Shown: positions 1 through 11,994 of the stretch, piece by piece
How the letters are laid out: every line of letters starts with the position of its first letter
How positions within the stretch are numbered: position 1 is the stretch's first letter
NCBI RefSeq assembly: GCF_029962835.1
Contig: NC_080588.1
Span: forward strand, 18,742,001-18,806,000
DNA from: Magnolia sinica
Lineage: Eukaryota > Streptophyta > Magnoliopsida > Magnoliales > Magnoliaceae
DNA length: 64,000 nucleotides
Direction of reading: 5' to 3'
The notes under the pieces: generated by a model
Seen by the model: the letters and a program-made list of their open reading frames with translations, nothing else
What the model was told of the DNA's origin: nothing
The model's database searches: none
Position numbers and translations under genes: made by a program

Positions 1-944
1 GCAAGCCCTATTTGGTTTAATTTAAAATTTATTAGAATTAGAACCATTGTATTCGAGTATTGGACATTGAACTTGGACATTCAATCATCTACTCTAATTT
101 GGTTCTACCGGGCTGCTACAACGAAGGAGATAATCAGGTATTTTACATTTAATTGTAAATCCCTTTCTATTTTGGTTTCTTTCAAGATTTGCCAGAAAAA
201 TCTTGTTGTATTGGTTTTCTGAGGAGAGCCAGGAAAACTCAGAAGTGGGGTTTTTTAATTGTGTAAGCCCACATACAAAGACACAATTGTAAAGGTTTTG
301 GGTGAACCTGGGAAAACCTATTTTTAGTGAACGCTAATATCCCCTGTGTGAGGATATTAGGAGTGGAGTAGCATTTTGTGTGGTTGTTGTATAACAGTTG
401 GTGAACACACAGGCGAACCACTATAAACTCTTGTGTTGTGGTTGATTGATTTATTCTTCTAATCTTTAATTAATTTTTGTGGGATGTATGTATGGTGGTG
501 AATGTTGTAATTATTTAATTCAAGCTTTGTGAGAATGTTGTAATAGCTTAGAATTTATTTTCTGCTATTCCTTTATCAGCTTGATTTTCAATTTCATTTG
601 AAAGTTGTTCCAGTAAGGTTGCCCTGCCATTTTTATGGTGTATGGCTGTCCCTAGAACAATACATTTTTAATTACAATTTATTCAGTTTGTATTTAATTC
701 TGTATTCCTCTTCGATTTGAGATTTGATACAAAGATCTTTCTAGAAATAAGGTTGTCCTACCATAAACTTTGGTTTTTGGTGTAAGGTTGTCCTTAGAAT
801 AACGTTTGTATCAACCTCTCAAGATCTGAATTTTGAGGTTATTTTAATTTACTGCTTTGTGATTTACTTTGGCTATCATTTTCTTTTTATTTCCACTGTT
901 ATAAGTTTTATTTGGCATTGTCCTATTCACCCCCCCTCTAGGAC
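1..944 (+). mobile_element. 3' part of a Ty1/copia (SIRE/Maximus-like) LTR
   Basis: Non-coding sequence ending in a C-run followed by CTCTAGGACA (about 926-945), a typical terminus of SIRE-type copia LTRs. A diverged reverse-complement copy lies at about 36910-38545 and is attached to a SIRE-like pol on the minus strand. The shared landmarks are the TTTGGCATTGTCCTATTC block and an AGCCAGG/ACACAATTGT region near 220-300. The left end lies outside the window. PMD-like coding sequence begins immediately to the right, with no recognisable primer-binding site between them, so this is a truncated or solo LTR. Orientation is inferred from the copy at 37 kb. Confidence 0.6.
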
Positions 945-2450
945 ATATAGCTTGGCCTTTTCAAAGTCAAGCGCTGATGCGATCAAATTCTGCAACCCTT
1001 ACAAAGACGAGACTATTACTATCCCTTTGCATCTCCAGCGCCACCGGTCTATACTCCAAAGTGAACCGACCGACTATATGACACAAAACAGACTCCTGTG
1101 CGTGTCAAATTGGGTGATCAAAGAGCCACAACTCCTCGAAGGTTATCTTACGAAGAAGGGCTTAATTCAAAAGACCAGGCAGATAACATACATGCACTTC
1201 CTCACACCATGTTACAACCCCCACACCTTATACCGCACTCATTTCTTTGAAACGATTCAATAGCATTTTCATGGTCATGACTCCCAATGGGGTAGAGAAG
1301 AATTCAGGACACATGGACTTTGGATTGATCGTCCGTATTACAGCACATGGACTAAGGTGATCTTGAAGAAGTACGAAGATGTTCTTAAGATAGTAAAGAT
1401 ATATCATGCTATAGAAGCCACCTCAGAGTTCTTCCAAAAGGACACGAGATTTATAAGGGCTTTCTGAAGTACTGGTCCTCCACTACGAATTCTTTCCACC
1501 TTCTGGTCGGGGAAGTAAGCATCATTTTGTGGGATCTATATAGGATGACTGGACTGCCTATCTCCGGATCTTTCCTAGATGAATACATTCCTACAAACAA
1601 GGAATTTTCCTATGTTTCTCCCAATAGAACGCCTAAGATTTCAGCATTGACAATCGAACTTTTCCGTGAAATGTCTTGTTTCCCCGATGTCCATAAAATA
1701 TCCCCTCTTTATTGGCTTGCACATTTTTCCTGATACTTGTTGTAAGTGTTATAACATTTTTTCTTATCTTTCAAATGTCATTTTCTTATAAATATGAATT
1801 ATTAATTCATCTTTCTTCCCTCTCTTGTTTTCAGGTTCCCTGACATCCATTGTGCCAAATTAGAAGCCTATCACAAAAAGATAAAGAGCCTGGCTGAATT
1901 CACCACTGAAACTGAGTTAGCCGCTTTCTTAGCTTATTGGTTAAGCTTAGTCATGCTTTTTAGCTCGAAAAGCTCAGACTCCATTCGACCAACCTTATTT
2001 ATGGTGGCAAGCGTAATGGTGGAAGGCAGAAAAAAAAATTCTCTAGCCCCTCCTATGTTATGCTCGTTATATAGAGCTTTTGGTCATGTTGTGGCACATT
2101 GCTCAAGCCCAGCTGTAGAGGTTTCATCTTCTTTCACTCCATGACACTATTTCTCAGGCTGGCTGGACATTTATTTCCCCTGGACTTATGGTAATTCAGA
2201 GAAGGCTTATGTCTATCCCGATCATCTACCTCTATGGCATTTCTTAAAGCGAAAGATGATAAAGAAGGGGTATAACTGGATAGTGGATAAAATTGACCAC
2301 ACGGAATCCATTGATTTCTTCCCTTTCTGTTTGGATTACCAAGCTAAAGACAGAGATGTGGAGGATAATAATAACTTGGAACCCATTGAAGAACTTTCTT
2401 TCTTTGTATTCATTCTTGTAGTCTTCCCATGCGAGAAGGAGTAGAGTTTT
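945..2450 (+). pseudogene. Plant mobile domain (PMD, aminotransferase-like) protein, N-terminal and core part, decayed
   Basis: The translation has typical PMD features: a segment ending in RHRSILQSEP (near 1040-1070), then NSFHLLVGE leading into LWDLYRMTGLPISG (about 1490-1570), close to the family signature FHLPxGExxITLxDVxxLLGLPxxG. A second exon from 1835 carries the AAFLAYWLSL and LAPPMLCSLYRA blocks (about 1920-2080). PMD proteins are plant-specific; a few host members act in silencing and meristem maintenance, but most copies are carried by transposons. In-frame stops interrupt it (1261-1263, about 1465) and the frame shifts more than once. A homologous inverted copy lies at 9464-10823. 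It abuts a copia LTR at about 945, so its true start is lost. I call it a transposon-borne pseudogene. Confidence 0.7.
1742..1834 (+). other. Intron inside the PMD pseudogene
   Basis: GTAAGTG at 1742 opens a 93-bp T-rich stretch ending TTGTTTTCAG at 1834, and PMD homology resumes directly after it (FPDIHCAKLEAY). The minus-strand PMD copy has a 90-bp intron at the same point (9829-9918). The copies therefore spread as DNA, or as unspliced RNA. Confidence 0.6.
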
Positions 2451-2899
2451 GGAGAGAACCGTATTATCCGAGTCGATTTGCCATGCAATTTCTGTACCCC
2501 AAGTAGGGGAGGAAGTCACGCGGATAATGAGAAGCTATGGAGTTGGCCCTATAATTGGGCTTTAATATGGAAGTAGCTCTTAGCAAGAAATTTTAGTTTT
2601 CGATTTCTTTTCCCAAGGTATAATCATCGAGTGACAACTTCATATTCCTAGATGCAGTGGTGGGCGCATCATTACTACTTGGCACGCAATAGTTTTCTAG
2701 TGGATCGACCTATTTAGGTTCCTCCTCCACACCTGAGGAACTATAGGCCGGAGTAAGGGATCACATATTTTAATGAGAAAGATCAGGTCGCTGTTCCAGG
2801 ACAACTTCGTCATAAAATTTCCGTAGAAGAGCCCATCAGAGAAATAAAGCCGCCAAATACTCTAGAGGGATGGATTGCTTTTGGTTCTCCTTTGGATTT

Positions 2900-4867
2900 G
2901 ATAAAACGATGAGAAATACTGGCCACTCCTCGTGATGAATTTCAAACTGCAGGCGGTATTCTGCCCTACCCTACTCTTGAAGGAGGAGATTAGCCTACAC
3001 ACCCTGCTCCCATCATTCCTCCTACTACAGAGCCCATCACTTCTGCAATTTCTCCCACTATTGAACATACAACCACCACAATTGTCTTTGCCATGGGTCA
3101 TGCAACAACTACAACAAATCGTGCTACAGCTATAACTTCTTCTATCATGAATCGGATTACTATCATCACATCTCCTATGACTCGTTTGCGTGCTAAGTCA
3201 TTGTCTCCTTAAGTTTTGGCGCAACAGGTCCCTTCTCCTACTCAGAGTGCATGTCTTCTCCCTTTAAAGACTACTTATAAGGGAAAACAAACTATATTAG
3301 AGGAAGACAATTCATTAGAATATTCAACCAATACAGCAAGCAATGATACATCTCCCACGAGCTTAACCGATGAGGGAGATACTTTGTTAAATGAAGATAC
3401 TGATGCTAAAGTGGATATTGGAGAAGAAAACAATGTTAGAACCGGGTCTCCACTTCCTGATGCTCCAATCACTTGTCCGGATGCCTCTCATCCGATCACA
3501 ATGACCTCCCTAGAAGAGGAGCAACTCAATTATGGAGAATCTGGCTATTCTCCCAGCGTGACTATCTTTCTTTCTTTTAATGCCTCATATTCTCCATGTA
3601 TCGTGGAAACTGCTAACGTAATCGCTCGTGAAACATCAACATTAAGGGATACAGAGGCTTAATCATTATAAATTCAAACAGCAATGGGAAATGTACTTCC
3701 TCCTCACAACACAGGAGAAACCTTGCCAATAATCACCACAACATCTGATGCCCCCATGCAAACTAATAAATCTCCTACTCTGCGTCCTCCTCCTATCCAG
3801 CCAGTATCCCAAAGTTTAGAATTCTTCTTCAATCCGGTTGACATCCCAACTCCAACGACTCTTGACTCGAGTACTGTAGGGGCTCAGGAGCTTTCTTTCA
3901 ATGATGCAGTGACTACAAACGCACCCAGATCTGCAGCACCCGAAACCTATTCTGTTCAAGCTACTTCCACTATTGCCCCTAGATAGGGTATGCATCTTCT
4001 TTTTCTTCTTTATATCATTATATATATATATATATCCTTTTTTTGAACTCATAATCTCATCTCTTTTCTTTTTAGCCTTGGCTGTGCCAACTCTAAGTGG
4101 GTCTGAAGGGTCTAACTCAGTAGCCACTATCTTTGATAAACTTTTGTTGGAAAAGGTGTCCCCTCTTATGCTGGGATTTTTCAAGAACACAATCTATGTT
4201 ATCATCAGCACTTTTAAAGATCCAGCCCAGTGGCCCTTTTTCAACATCGCCTTAGCCATTCTTACCCATTCAGCTCATTTGGCGCACTTCAATGTTTAGT
4301 CTCTTCACAACTCCTTGTCACAGTTTTATGACTCCACCAAAAACTTAGAAGCAGCGCGAAGTATAGTCATTACTTCAAAAATTTTGAATCATCAGAAAGA
4401 ATTGACACTACCTAAGGAAAAACTTTCTCATTCAGATGATGTCCTTGCTAATTGCGATGTTGTTAGTCAATCTCTTCACGAGAAGATGAAAGTTTTTTAT
4501 AGAAATAAGGCGATCATTGATGATCAAATCGCTATTCTTGAGAGAGATTCTGCAACTCAAGGGTTAGAAAGAAGCAGAAGATTTAACCATTTGTCAAATC
4601 AAGGAGGAGCTTGAAACAAATACTCAAGTTCTCAGTATCGAGAAAGTCGAACAAGCAAAGAATAGGGAAGCTGTTGCCTTTTTGGAATCAAAACTGGTTG
4701 GCGTTCCTGATCAAGCTAGGATTATTCTTGAGGCTGAATGCATGATTGTTGCGGCACAATTTCAGTTAAAAGAAGAACTACAGCGTTACATAACAATATT
4801 AAGCATAGCTAAAGATCTATTAGGATTGTATTTTTCATATAAATTCCTTTCGCATTGTGATACATAA
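2900..4867 (+). pseudogene. C-terminal part of the PMD pseudogene: Thr/Pro/Ser-rich region and coiled coil
   Basis: Reading frames at 3216-3662 and 3684-3986 encode a low-complexity Thr/Ser/Pro-rich linker. After a candidate intron (3988-4075), frames at 4315-4614 and 4682-4867 encode an amphipathic heptad-like helix with many Lys, Glu and Leu residues, which probably forms a coiled coil. This order of PMD core, disordered linker and C-terminal coiled coil resembles transposon-encoded PMD proteins. Stops fall at 3660-3662 and 3984-3986, and there is a frameshift near 4600. The linker has no catalytic signature. Joining it to the core at 945-2450 as one gene is an inference from strand, order and a shared degree of decay. 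Confidence 0.5.
3988..4075 (+). other. Probable second intron of the PMD pseudogene
   Basis: GTATGCATC at 3988 and TCTTTTCTTTTTAG ending at 4075 bound an 88-bp AT-rich stretch that contains a (TA)n run at about 4019-4034. A stop codon sits just before the donor site, in line with a decayed gene. Confidence 0.4.
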
Positions 4868-6024
4868 ACAGATCGTGGTGTTTTATTTGGAGCAAATGCA
4901 TTCTTGATAACACAATCATTGATTTTGGGATACATGTTGATGTAATACTTTCATACTCATGTTTCAATATTTCCACTATTTATATTTATGCACCGCACGA
5001 CGATCCTATGCAATGTTTTATTTTAATGGGTGGAACTATTTCATTTCAAAGTTAGTTTAGTTACTTTACACACAATTTAAGCTCTTGAGTAGTGGAGCAA
5101 TCACAGTTTTTTAGACTCATAAGTAGTTGGAGTCGGATCTTATACAAATGGTCTCTCTAACTCTCATGAGTTCTCTGGACTTATCACAGTCGGGGAGTTC
5201 ACAAGCCGCAGTCCATCAGAGGGGCCCATTGAAGCTGCCGGAGTCGTGAACTTAATGGGATTTACGTGCATGGTTGGCCACAGTAACTCTCTAGAGTTCG
5301 CGAGGCGCACAAGGCTACCATTGGTACCAAGTCTAGGGCCGCCAGTCCATTAGTGAGGGGGTGTTTTTATTAAGACCATGTCCTCATGAGTTAATACTGA
5401 AATCAAGCCAAAGACCTAGGGGGGTCTTATTTTATTCCCCATTTTCCTTCATCTGTAAGTTCGGACCCATTCACAGGAGGTTATTTTCATCCTCGTCTAT
5501 GAGGTTGTCAGAGAGCTTACAAATGACATTAGTCTCACGTGTCACTGGCCATTTGAGGACTTCTGGCCTTCGAGGCTTTTTGTCACTGGCTTTGTCCACT
5601 GCCCACATGGGTATGCATGTGATGTGGCCTATATGGGCTTTTTAGGGCCGCTGGCTCCACACTACTATCTCGGATAATATATAGGTCTTACACATAGTTG
5701 GCCATATAAGGCTTGGCTAGGCTGCCTTAGATGGTGAATCAATAATTGATTTTTCGCTGTTGCTTGCTGTTGCCCATAATAATCTGATGATTCTTTATAT
5801 CCAGTTAGCTTGGCAATAATAACAATTTTGATTAGTAACCAGTAATGACAGCAACAGCTGGGATTTCGTAGATAGTGTTATGCTTGAAAATTTTATTCAT
5901 CATTCGTGAAGAAAGAATACAAGGCTCCGCTTTTAAATGTTATTTTCCTATTTCATCTATGATTGCCCCCGTTTGATGTCGAAGTATTATCTTGATAATC
6001 TTCTAGATCAAAATCTCTCCCACT
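4868..6024. other. Unassigned non-coding stretch between the PMD pseudogene and the Tat pol end
   Basis: I see no convincing coding frame. The part next to the Tat integrase (about 5880-6024) should be the 3' untranslated region of the minus-strand Tat element. The block at 5090-5650 is GC-richer with recurring AGTTC/GAGTT words and could hold a remnant of a Tat LTR, but I could not find paired TG...CA ends or a polypurine tract. Confidence 0.4.
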
Positions 6025-7460
6025 GTTAAGGATGATATTTCTTAATGAAGCGAGCATTGACCGGTATATTGATGCCTCGTCTGTCTTGATCTGTTACTCT
6101 TTATGCTCCATTGGAATGGACTTCAGTTATGATATACGGTCTGTCCCATTTGGAATCAAACTTACCCCCTGTTCTCTGAGTGACTACTATTGGCCTTTCA
6201 AACATCAGAACCATATCCCCTTTCTTAAAAGAATGGTGTTTAACCTTTTTATCGAAGGTAACAGAAATCCTAGCCTAATGTAACTACAATCGCTGCTAAG
6301 CTGCCATACTTTTTTCATCAAGCAGATCCAACTCTATCAGTCGTATTCTTACATTCTCGTCATCTGTAATTGATTGATGCACTGCTACCCTTAGTGAAGT
6401 GACTTATATTTCGATTAGCATGACGACTTCTGCACCATAAACTAATAAATACGTGGTAGCTTGTGTCATTGTATGATGAGTGGTCCTGTAGGCCCATACA
6501 GCTTCCTGCAATTTTTCATCCCAATCATGCTTATTACCGTTCACTGTTTTGATTAGTATTTTTACAATCATTTTATTGAACGCTTCTGCTAGCCCATTGA
6601 CTGGTGGGTAAAAGGGTGTTGAGAACAATTGGTGAATTTTGAACTTAAGACTTAACTTCTTCATGCCTCTGTTCTTGAAAGGAGTACTGTTGTTTGTGAT
6701 GATTTTCTTTGGGATGTCATGGCGATATATTATTGTGTGCTGAATGAAATTAACGATATCTTTCTCTTTAACACTTCACAACGCAATCACTTCTGTCCAT
6801 TTGGAGAAATAGTCAATTGCTGCTAGTATATACTATTTTCCTCTAGATGACGATGGATTTATAGGGCCATTAACATCAAGTCCCCATGTGGAAAAAGGTT
6901 AGGTAGTAGCTGACTGATGAAGATCTTCAGGAGGTACATGTATAATATCCCTGTGGATTTGACACTCATGGCATCACTTCACGTAGTCTATTGCATCTTT
7001 GAACATTGTCGGCCAATAATATCCCAACCGATGCACTCGGTGGAATAAATTTCTCCCAGCCTAATGCGCCCGACATTCCCCAGAATGTGCCTCTTGCAGC
7101 ACTTAACCTGCCTTCTCTTCACTTAGACATCACAATAGTATTTCATTATAAGACCTATATAATCCCTCATTACACATAATGAATCTTTTTGCTCTGTGCT
7201 TAATCTACGGCTTCACCTCTGAATCTTCTGGTAAGATATCGTACTTGACATAATCAATGAAAGGCTGACGTTAATCATCTATTGTCACTTCTAAGAATCT
7301 CCGTTCTTCGATTGTCACTTATAAGGGGCTTCGATCTGGGCAAGATAGCGATGCTACTAAACTGGCCAAAGCATAGGCCTTTGCGTTCTCGTACCATGGT
7401 ATATGCTTGACTTCAACGTTTAGGAATTGTTCCAATAAACGTTGCGCCCTTCGATAGTAT
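6025..7460 (-). pseudogene. Tat-lineage gypsy integrase, decayed
   Basis: Reading leftward, remnants of an integrase zinc-binding and core region run from about 7260 to 6670. They are followed by an open frame at 6664-6404 with STPFYPPVNGLAEAFNK and WAYRTTHHTMTQATTYLLVYGAE, typical of Ty3/gypsy integrase core ends. A C-terminal segment (KKGDMVLMFE, then WDGPYIITEV) ends near 6025. Integrase inserts the cDNA copy into the nuclear genome. Many in-frame stops make it non-functional. The wording of the C-terminal domain, and the second RNase H upstream, point to Tat rather than Athila. Confidence 0.75.
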
Positions 7461-7471
7461 GGCAGAAGTTC

Positions 7472-8262
7472 TTATTTCCTTGTTTCAAACTCATTTGTTA
7501 ACTGATTTATGACTAGCTTAGAATCCCCATAAATTTGCAATGCTTTTATCTTAAGCTTACTAGCTATTTCCATCCCAATGATCAGGGCATTATATTCAGC
7601 TTTGTTATTTGTACATGCGGTGCCTAACGTGAAAGAGTAAGGCAACAAATCGCCTTGGGGGGTGATAAATATCACCCCGACACCTGCTCTTGTCACTCGG
7701 GCCACTCCATCAAAGAACATTTGCCACTCTTTTAGCAATTCTCTCATCATGACCTGTTCGTCAGGAAACTCATCGAAGATGGCTTCGCAGTCCATCACAG
7801 GATGGGCCGCCAGAAAATCTGCCACTTCCTGCCCTTTTACTGCTCTTGCTGGCTCATATGTAATTGCGTATTCTGACAACAACAACATCCACTTTGCTAA
7901 CCTTCCTAACAACATCGACCTTGTCATTAAAAACTTAACGGGATCTGCTTGAGATATCAATGTTATGTCATGGGACAAACAATAATGTCTTAACTTCTTG
8001 ATTGCAAATACCAATGCTAAGCATATTTTTTCAATCGGTGTATAATTGCATTCTGCACCTATTAAAGTTTGACTTAAATAATAGAGAGCTGCTTCCTTCC
8101 CATTTTCATTCACTTGTGCTAACAAGGCTCCTAATGAATTCTCAGTTGCTGAAATATACAAGATTAGAGGTCTTCCTTTCACTAGAGCTGTTAATACTAA
8201 AGGCTGTTTCAATAGTTCTTTTATCGAATCAAAGGCGTTCTGGCAAGATTTGTCCCATATGA
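7472..8262 (-). pseudogene. Tat RNase H plus a second (archaeal-type) RNase H
   Basis: The longest coding remnant of this element, open for 246 codons (8212-7472). The first half is the RNase H that follows gypsy reverse transcriptase (YISATENSLGALLAQ, IEKICLALVFAIKKLRHY). The second half is a separate RNase H (MFFDGVARVTRAGVGVIF, CTNNKAEYNALIIGMEIA, YGDSKLVINQL) with the D, E and D positions still visible. A second aRNH-type RNase H after the first is a hallmark of the Tat lineage. Together they degrade the RNA strand during reverse transcription. The frame is open, but its neighbours are broken, so the polyprotein cannot be made. Confidence 0.85.
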
Positions 8263-9240
8263 ATTATGTTCCTTTCTTCATCAAATGAGAAAATGGCTGA
8301 CATCTTCCTGCCAGGTTTGAGATAAAGTGGCAGATATATGCTAACTTGCCTTGCAAGCTCTTCAGCTCTTTCAACGTTTTTGGGGGTGTCATGTCTCAAA
8401 TAGCCCTGAATTTTCTAGATCAATCTCGATACCTCAGTGTCTTACCACGAAACTAAGGAATTTTTCTGACGATACTCCGAATGCACATTTAGCAGGATTC
8501 ATCTTTAACTGTTTCTTTCTGATTCATCAGAAAACTGAAGCCAAATTCTCACGATGCTCCTCATGATGATTTGACCTTACCACCAGATTGCCCACATAAC
8601 ACTTAACATGCTTATGCATCATGCCTTGAAATATATTTTACATCGCCCTTTGGTACGTCGCACCCACATTCTTGAGACCGAACGTCATAACTTTATAACA
8701 ATATATTCCCAAGGGAGTTCTGAAAGCTGTTGCTTCCTCGTCTTCAGGGGTCGTCCTTATTTGATTATAACCAGCATAGCCATCCATGAAGGACATGACA
8801 ACATATTGTGTGGTACTATCCACCAACATTTCAATGATCAGTAATGGAAAATCATCTTTTGGGCATGCTTCGTTTAAATCCTTAAGTCGACACAAACCCT
8901 GATCAGCCCATTTTTCTTCTTTATTGGGACTATATTCGATATCCATTTGGGGTATTTGACTTCTTTAATGAATCCAACCTTTATTAGTTCGCTTATTTCT
9001 TCTTCTATCTTAAGGACTAGATCTGGGTGAAACCGCCTCTGTGTTTGCTTGGTGGGTCTTTTATCTTTAGAGATATTTAACCAGTGCATTACTAATGTCG
9101 ACTCTAAACCCAGCATTTCTGCGTATGTCTAAGCAAAGATGTCTTTATTTTCTTTCAGAAGACTGACATACCGATTAGCTTCCTCTTCTGATAAACTGAC
9201 ACTTATGAACGTATTCTACGGTTCTTCTTTTATTCTAAAT
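8263..9240 (-). pseudogene. Tat-lineage gypsy reverse transcriptase, decayed
   Basis: Minus-strand remnants run from an N-terminal block (KRPTKQTQRRFHPDLV, KYPKWISNIVPIKKKNGLIR; 9116-8874) through LNEACPKDDFPL and FMDGYAGYNQI to YCYKVMTFGLKNVGATYQRAM (8946-8638). The active-site YVDD motif downstream reads as YVGN, so both metal-binding Asp residues are lost. Stops and frameshifts separate the pieces. The enzyme would copy element RNA into DNA. It lies directly downstream, on the same strand, of a PMD pseudogene ending near 9464, and I see no gag or protease between them. Confidence 0.8.
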
Positions 9241-9463
9241 TTATCTCTCTCAAATTGTTAATTTTTGGCTGCCCCCATCTTCCATCTACTTTGGAGTTGT
9301 CTCAGGCTTACTGATCATTTCAAGGTCCATTTCTTTTATGTGGTCAACTGTTACCATGTTCACTGAAGCCTCTGCCCCTAGTCCTTAGAATTTTTCTCGC
9401 TTCTTCTGATTCACCTCGATCGGAACCTAAATTCCTTTTCCATACTTTAAGCTAACGGGTTCT

Positions 9464-10823
9464 TCATAAGCCCATTTTCTTCATGATTTTCTGACTCATC
9501 GGGCTATATCTTTCAAGCTCTTTGGGTGTTAATCTTCCATTTCCCACACACACAGCAAGATTCTTTACATGAGACGTTATTTCTCTGAGAGCCCTATAAA
9601 TCGAGCACAGGACTAGAGGGGCAAAAGAATGTTTGTGGCCATCTGTCATAGCACCAGCAACAATAAAAACTATAGGGCAAATAGCATCTGCCCATTTTGA
9701 ATTCGGAAGAACCACCACGCTCAACCAATGAACGAGAAGCTGCAAGTTCTCCATTGAGGCTATACTCTAGATGCTCTATCATCTTCTCGCGGAGATTTGT
9801 CAGCTCTTGTGAATGGCAACCACTGAATCTAAGAAAAGGGAGAGAAAGATAACATATAGTGAGAAGTATGAAAATGAAGATGCAATGAAAATAATTGGTT
9901 TATGAAGAAGAAGATTACTGAAGGGCCCTAGTGAAATGGGCAAGACATTATAGTGGCAAGATCTTATGAATGTAGGGAAACTTAGACATCTCTTTGAAGA
10001 GTTCTACGGTTGTTTTCGAAATCGAGGCCACTCGGCCGAGTGAAGAAATGAACGCCAATTCTACATTTGTGGGTATGAATTCGTCATAGAATTTTCCGAT
10101 CATTGGAAGACCAACAATTCGATGAAGATCCCAGAGGCTAATGATCATCTCGCCTACTGGAAGATGGAAGGAGTTGGTTGTGGGACACTAATAATTAAGG
10201 AAGCCTTTCAAGATGGAGGTCTCCCTATAGAAATGCTGAGAAGTGACCTCTATTGCATTATATAGGTCAATCTTGATTAACACTTTGGAATGTTTGGCCA
10301 AAATTGTTGTTGCCTAGTCAGAGTAGTAGTCATGAGATGTTAAGAGGCCTCTAGTTCTGAACTCTTAGCTGCCCTAAAGCAATTTATGATCCCTAAAATG
10401 TTGTTGGAGTGTTTCATATAAATGGGTCAGAAATAGGGCGTGAGGACTATGAGAGGGAGTAAGGACGATCATCGGATGGACATTGCCAATTTGTTGTCTG
10501 GGCTTCGTCGCTAGCAAGACCCCTTCTAGGATTCTTGGTTCCCTAGATGACCAGGATTCTATGTAGGCTAATTTTTCCCTGTCCATTTGGTCTGAAGGCT
10601 CACAATTCAGGATGGATTGGTGGCGGGGAAGGCTTATAGGGATTATCATCATACCCTGTCTATGAGGGTTATCAAATTTCATAATACCCTCAATGACTCG
10701 GACTCCTTCCCAGGACTTCTGGAGTCTCCTTTTATTATGCTCCTTGATCTTCTCTTGAAACTCCTCAACCTTGTTGTGGTGAGTCTTCTTTGATCTGGAT
10801 GGTGGAGGAGTGTCTTCTCTCAT
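9464..10823 (-). pseudogene. Second PMD pseudogene, inverted relative to the first
   Basis: An open frame at 10823-10374 starts MREDTPPPSRSKK and carries RHQSILNCEP and a LTPSHSPHALFLTHLYETLQ block that aligns with the plus-strand copy. Further on are FHLPVGEMIISLWDLHRIVG (the PMD signature, about 10155-10095), an intron (9829-9918), then exon 2 remnants with VHWLSVVVLPNSKWAD and LAPLVLCSIYRALREI-like blocks (about 9730-9590). The N-terminus is fuller than in the plus-strand copy, with a basic start and a charged helix. The C-terminal linker and coiled coil are missing and homology stops near 9464, about 220 bp before Tat reverse transcriptase. Frameshifts make it non-functional. Confidence 0.7.
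9829..9918 (-). other. Intron inside the second PMD pseudogene
   Basis: On the minus strand GTAATCTTC starts at 9918 and CTCCCTTTTCTTAG ends at 9829, giving 90 bp. It sits at the same place in the PMD coding sequence as the 93-bp intron at 1742-1834. Confidence 0.55.
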
Positions 10824-11990
10824 TAGATATTTTTAACTCATCATTGGCAAATGAGTTGTCGTCTTCAGTCATTCGTCCTAGTCGAAATCTCAGCCATGTC
10901 TTGGCGGCCGTTAAACTCACCTAGAGATATAGCCTTATGGATGAGAGAAGGCAGTGTGGCAATTCGGTCTATAAAATTGAAAGTAGGGAGTACACTTTAT
11001 ATAAGATGGATGCTTGTTGGTAGTCTTGAAGCACTTTTTGGATGGTTGGTCAGGAGATGGTGATGATTCAGTGGCATGGGCAGATGAAGGATTTGGCAAA
11101 TCCTGGTGAGAGGGTTGTGCTGTGGAAGGCTTAAATAAGGCAGAAAGTCCTCTTACTACGAGCCATGGTAAAAGGTTGAAGTACTGAAAAAATATTTGAA
11201 AAATCTAAGTCTGAAAATTATGTAAGAAGTCCTTTGCATGGGGTTGCACAAACGAAGTTAGTTGCGCAAAGCAGCACAACACCTAAGTGCCTTGTGCGAA
11301 CAGAAGATCTATTGCACGGGGTCATGCAAACAAATTCGATTGCACAGGGAGCAGTGAAGGGGTAGAGCTTTGTTATAAGAAAACAAAGAATGGGAAATAA
11401 AGGTTGGATGTTAGTATTTATAGAGAGCACAGCCCGAGTCGGTACTCGAGTGCCCTTTGTGCAAGTACGCACAAACGAATATAAGAATTGAAAAATGTTT
11501 AATTGATCCTGATTCTTTGACTTCGAAGAACAAAGAAAGGATCGAGGGGGCATCAAACCATATCAGCTGCGCGGCCAGCAATGGTTAAGAGATGATATGT
11601 TGTTGAAATTGTTAAGCTCCAATCCTCCTTTTGCACAAGGATATCAGCTTCAAAAAGAGAGATCAGATGATTGAATCCTCACAATATTCCTCTTAAAGAG
11701 ATGACTAAATCACAAGTCGAAATGCTGTTGGATTTGATATTCAGATTCAATATTCGAACTTTGTGAATTTCTGTATTTTAAATAATCTATCTTAGAATCA
11801 AGGGATATTCGAGGATGTAAATGAACTCAATATTAATAATACGATGATTGTTCTTCATACGCTCTCTCTGTTATATTTGAATAAGATAATCTCCCAAATA
11901 AAATACATTTGTTTCTTGTTCGAAACACAGGGTATGGTAGTCGTAAAATAGGGTCGTGATCAAAATTAATCGATCTGGTCCGCCAAGAAC
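10824..11990. other. Non-coding stretch upstream of the second PMD pseudogene
   Basis: No coding homology recognised. Around 11225-11350 the word TTGCAC/TTGCGC recurs irregularly (GGTTGCACAAACG, AGTTGCGCAAAGC, TATTGCACGGG). A loosely similar degenerate repeat lies at about 47185-47310. The right edge meets Athila A near 11995. Confidence 0.4.
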
Positions 11991-11994
11991 ATAC

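Noticed and set aside
5361..5645. Open frame in the unassigned stretch as a host gene
   Set aside because: No recognisable domain, no splice pattern, and it lies between transposon remnants.
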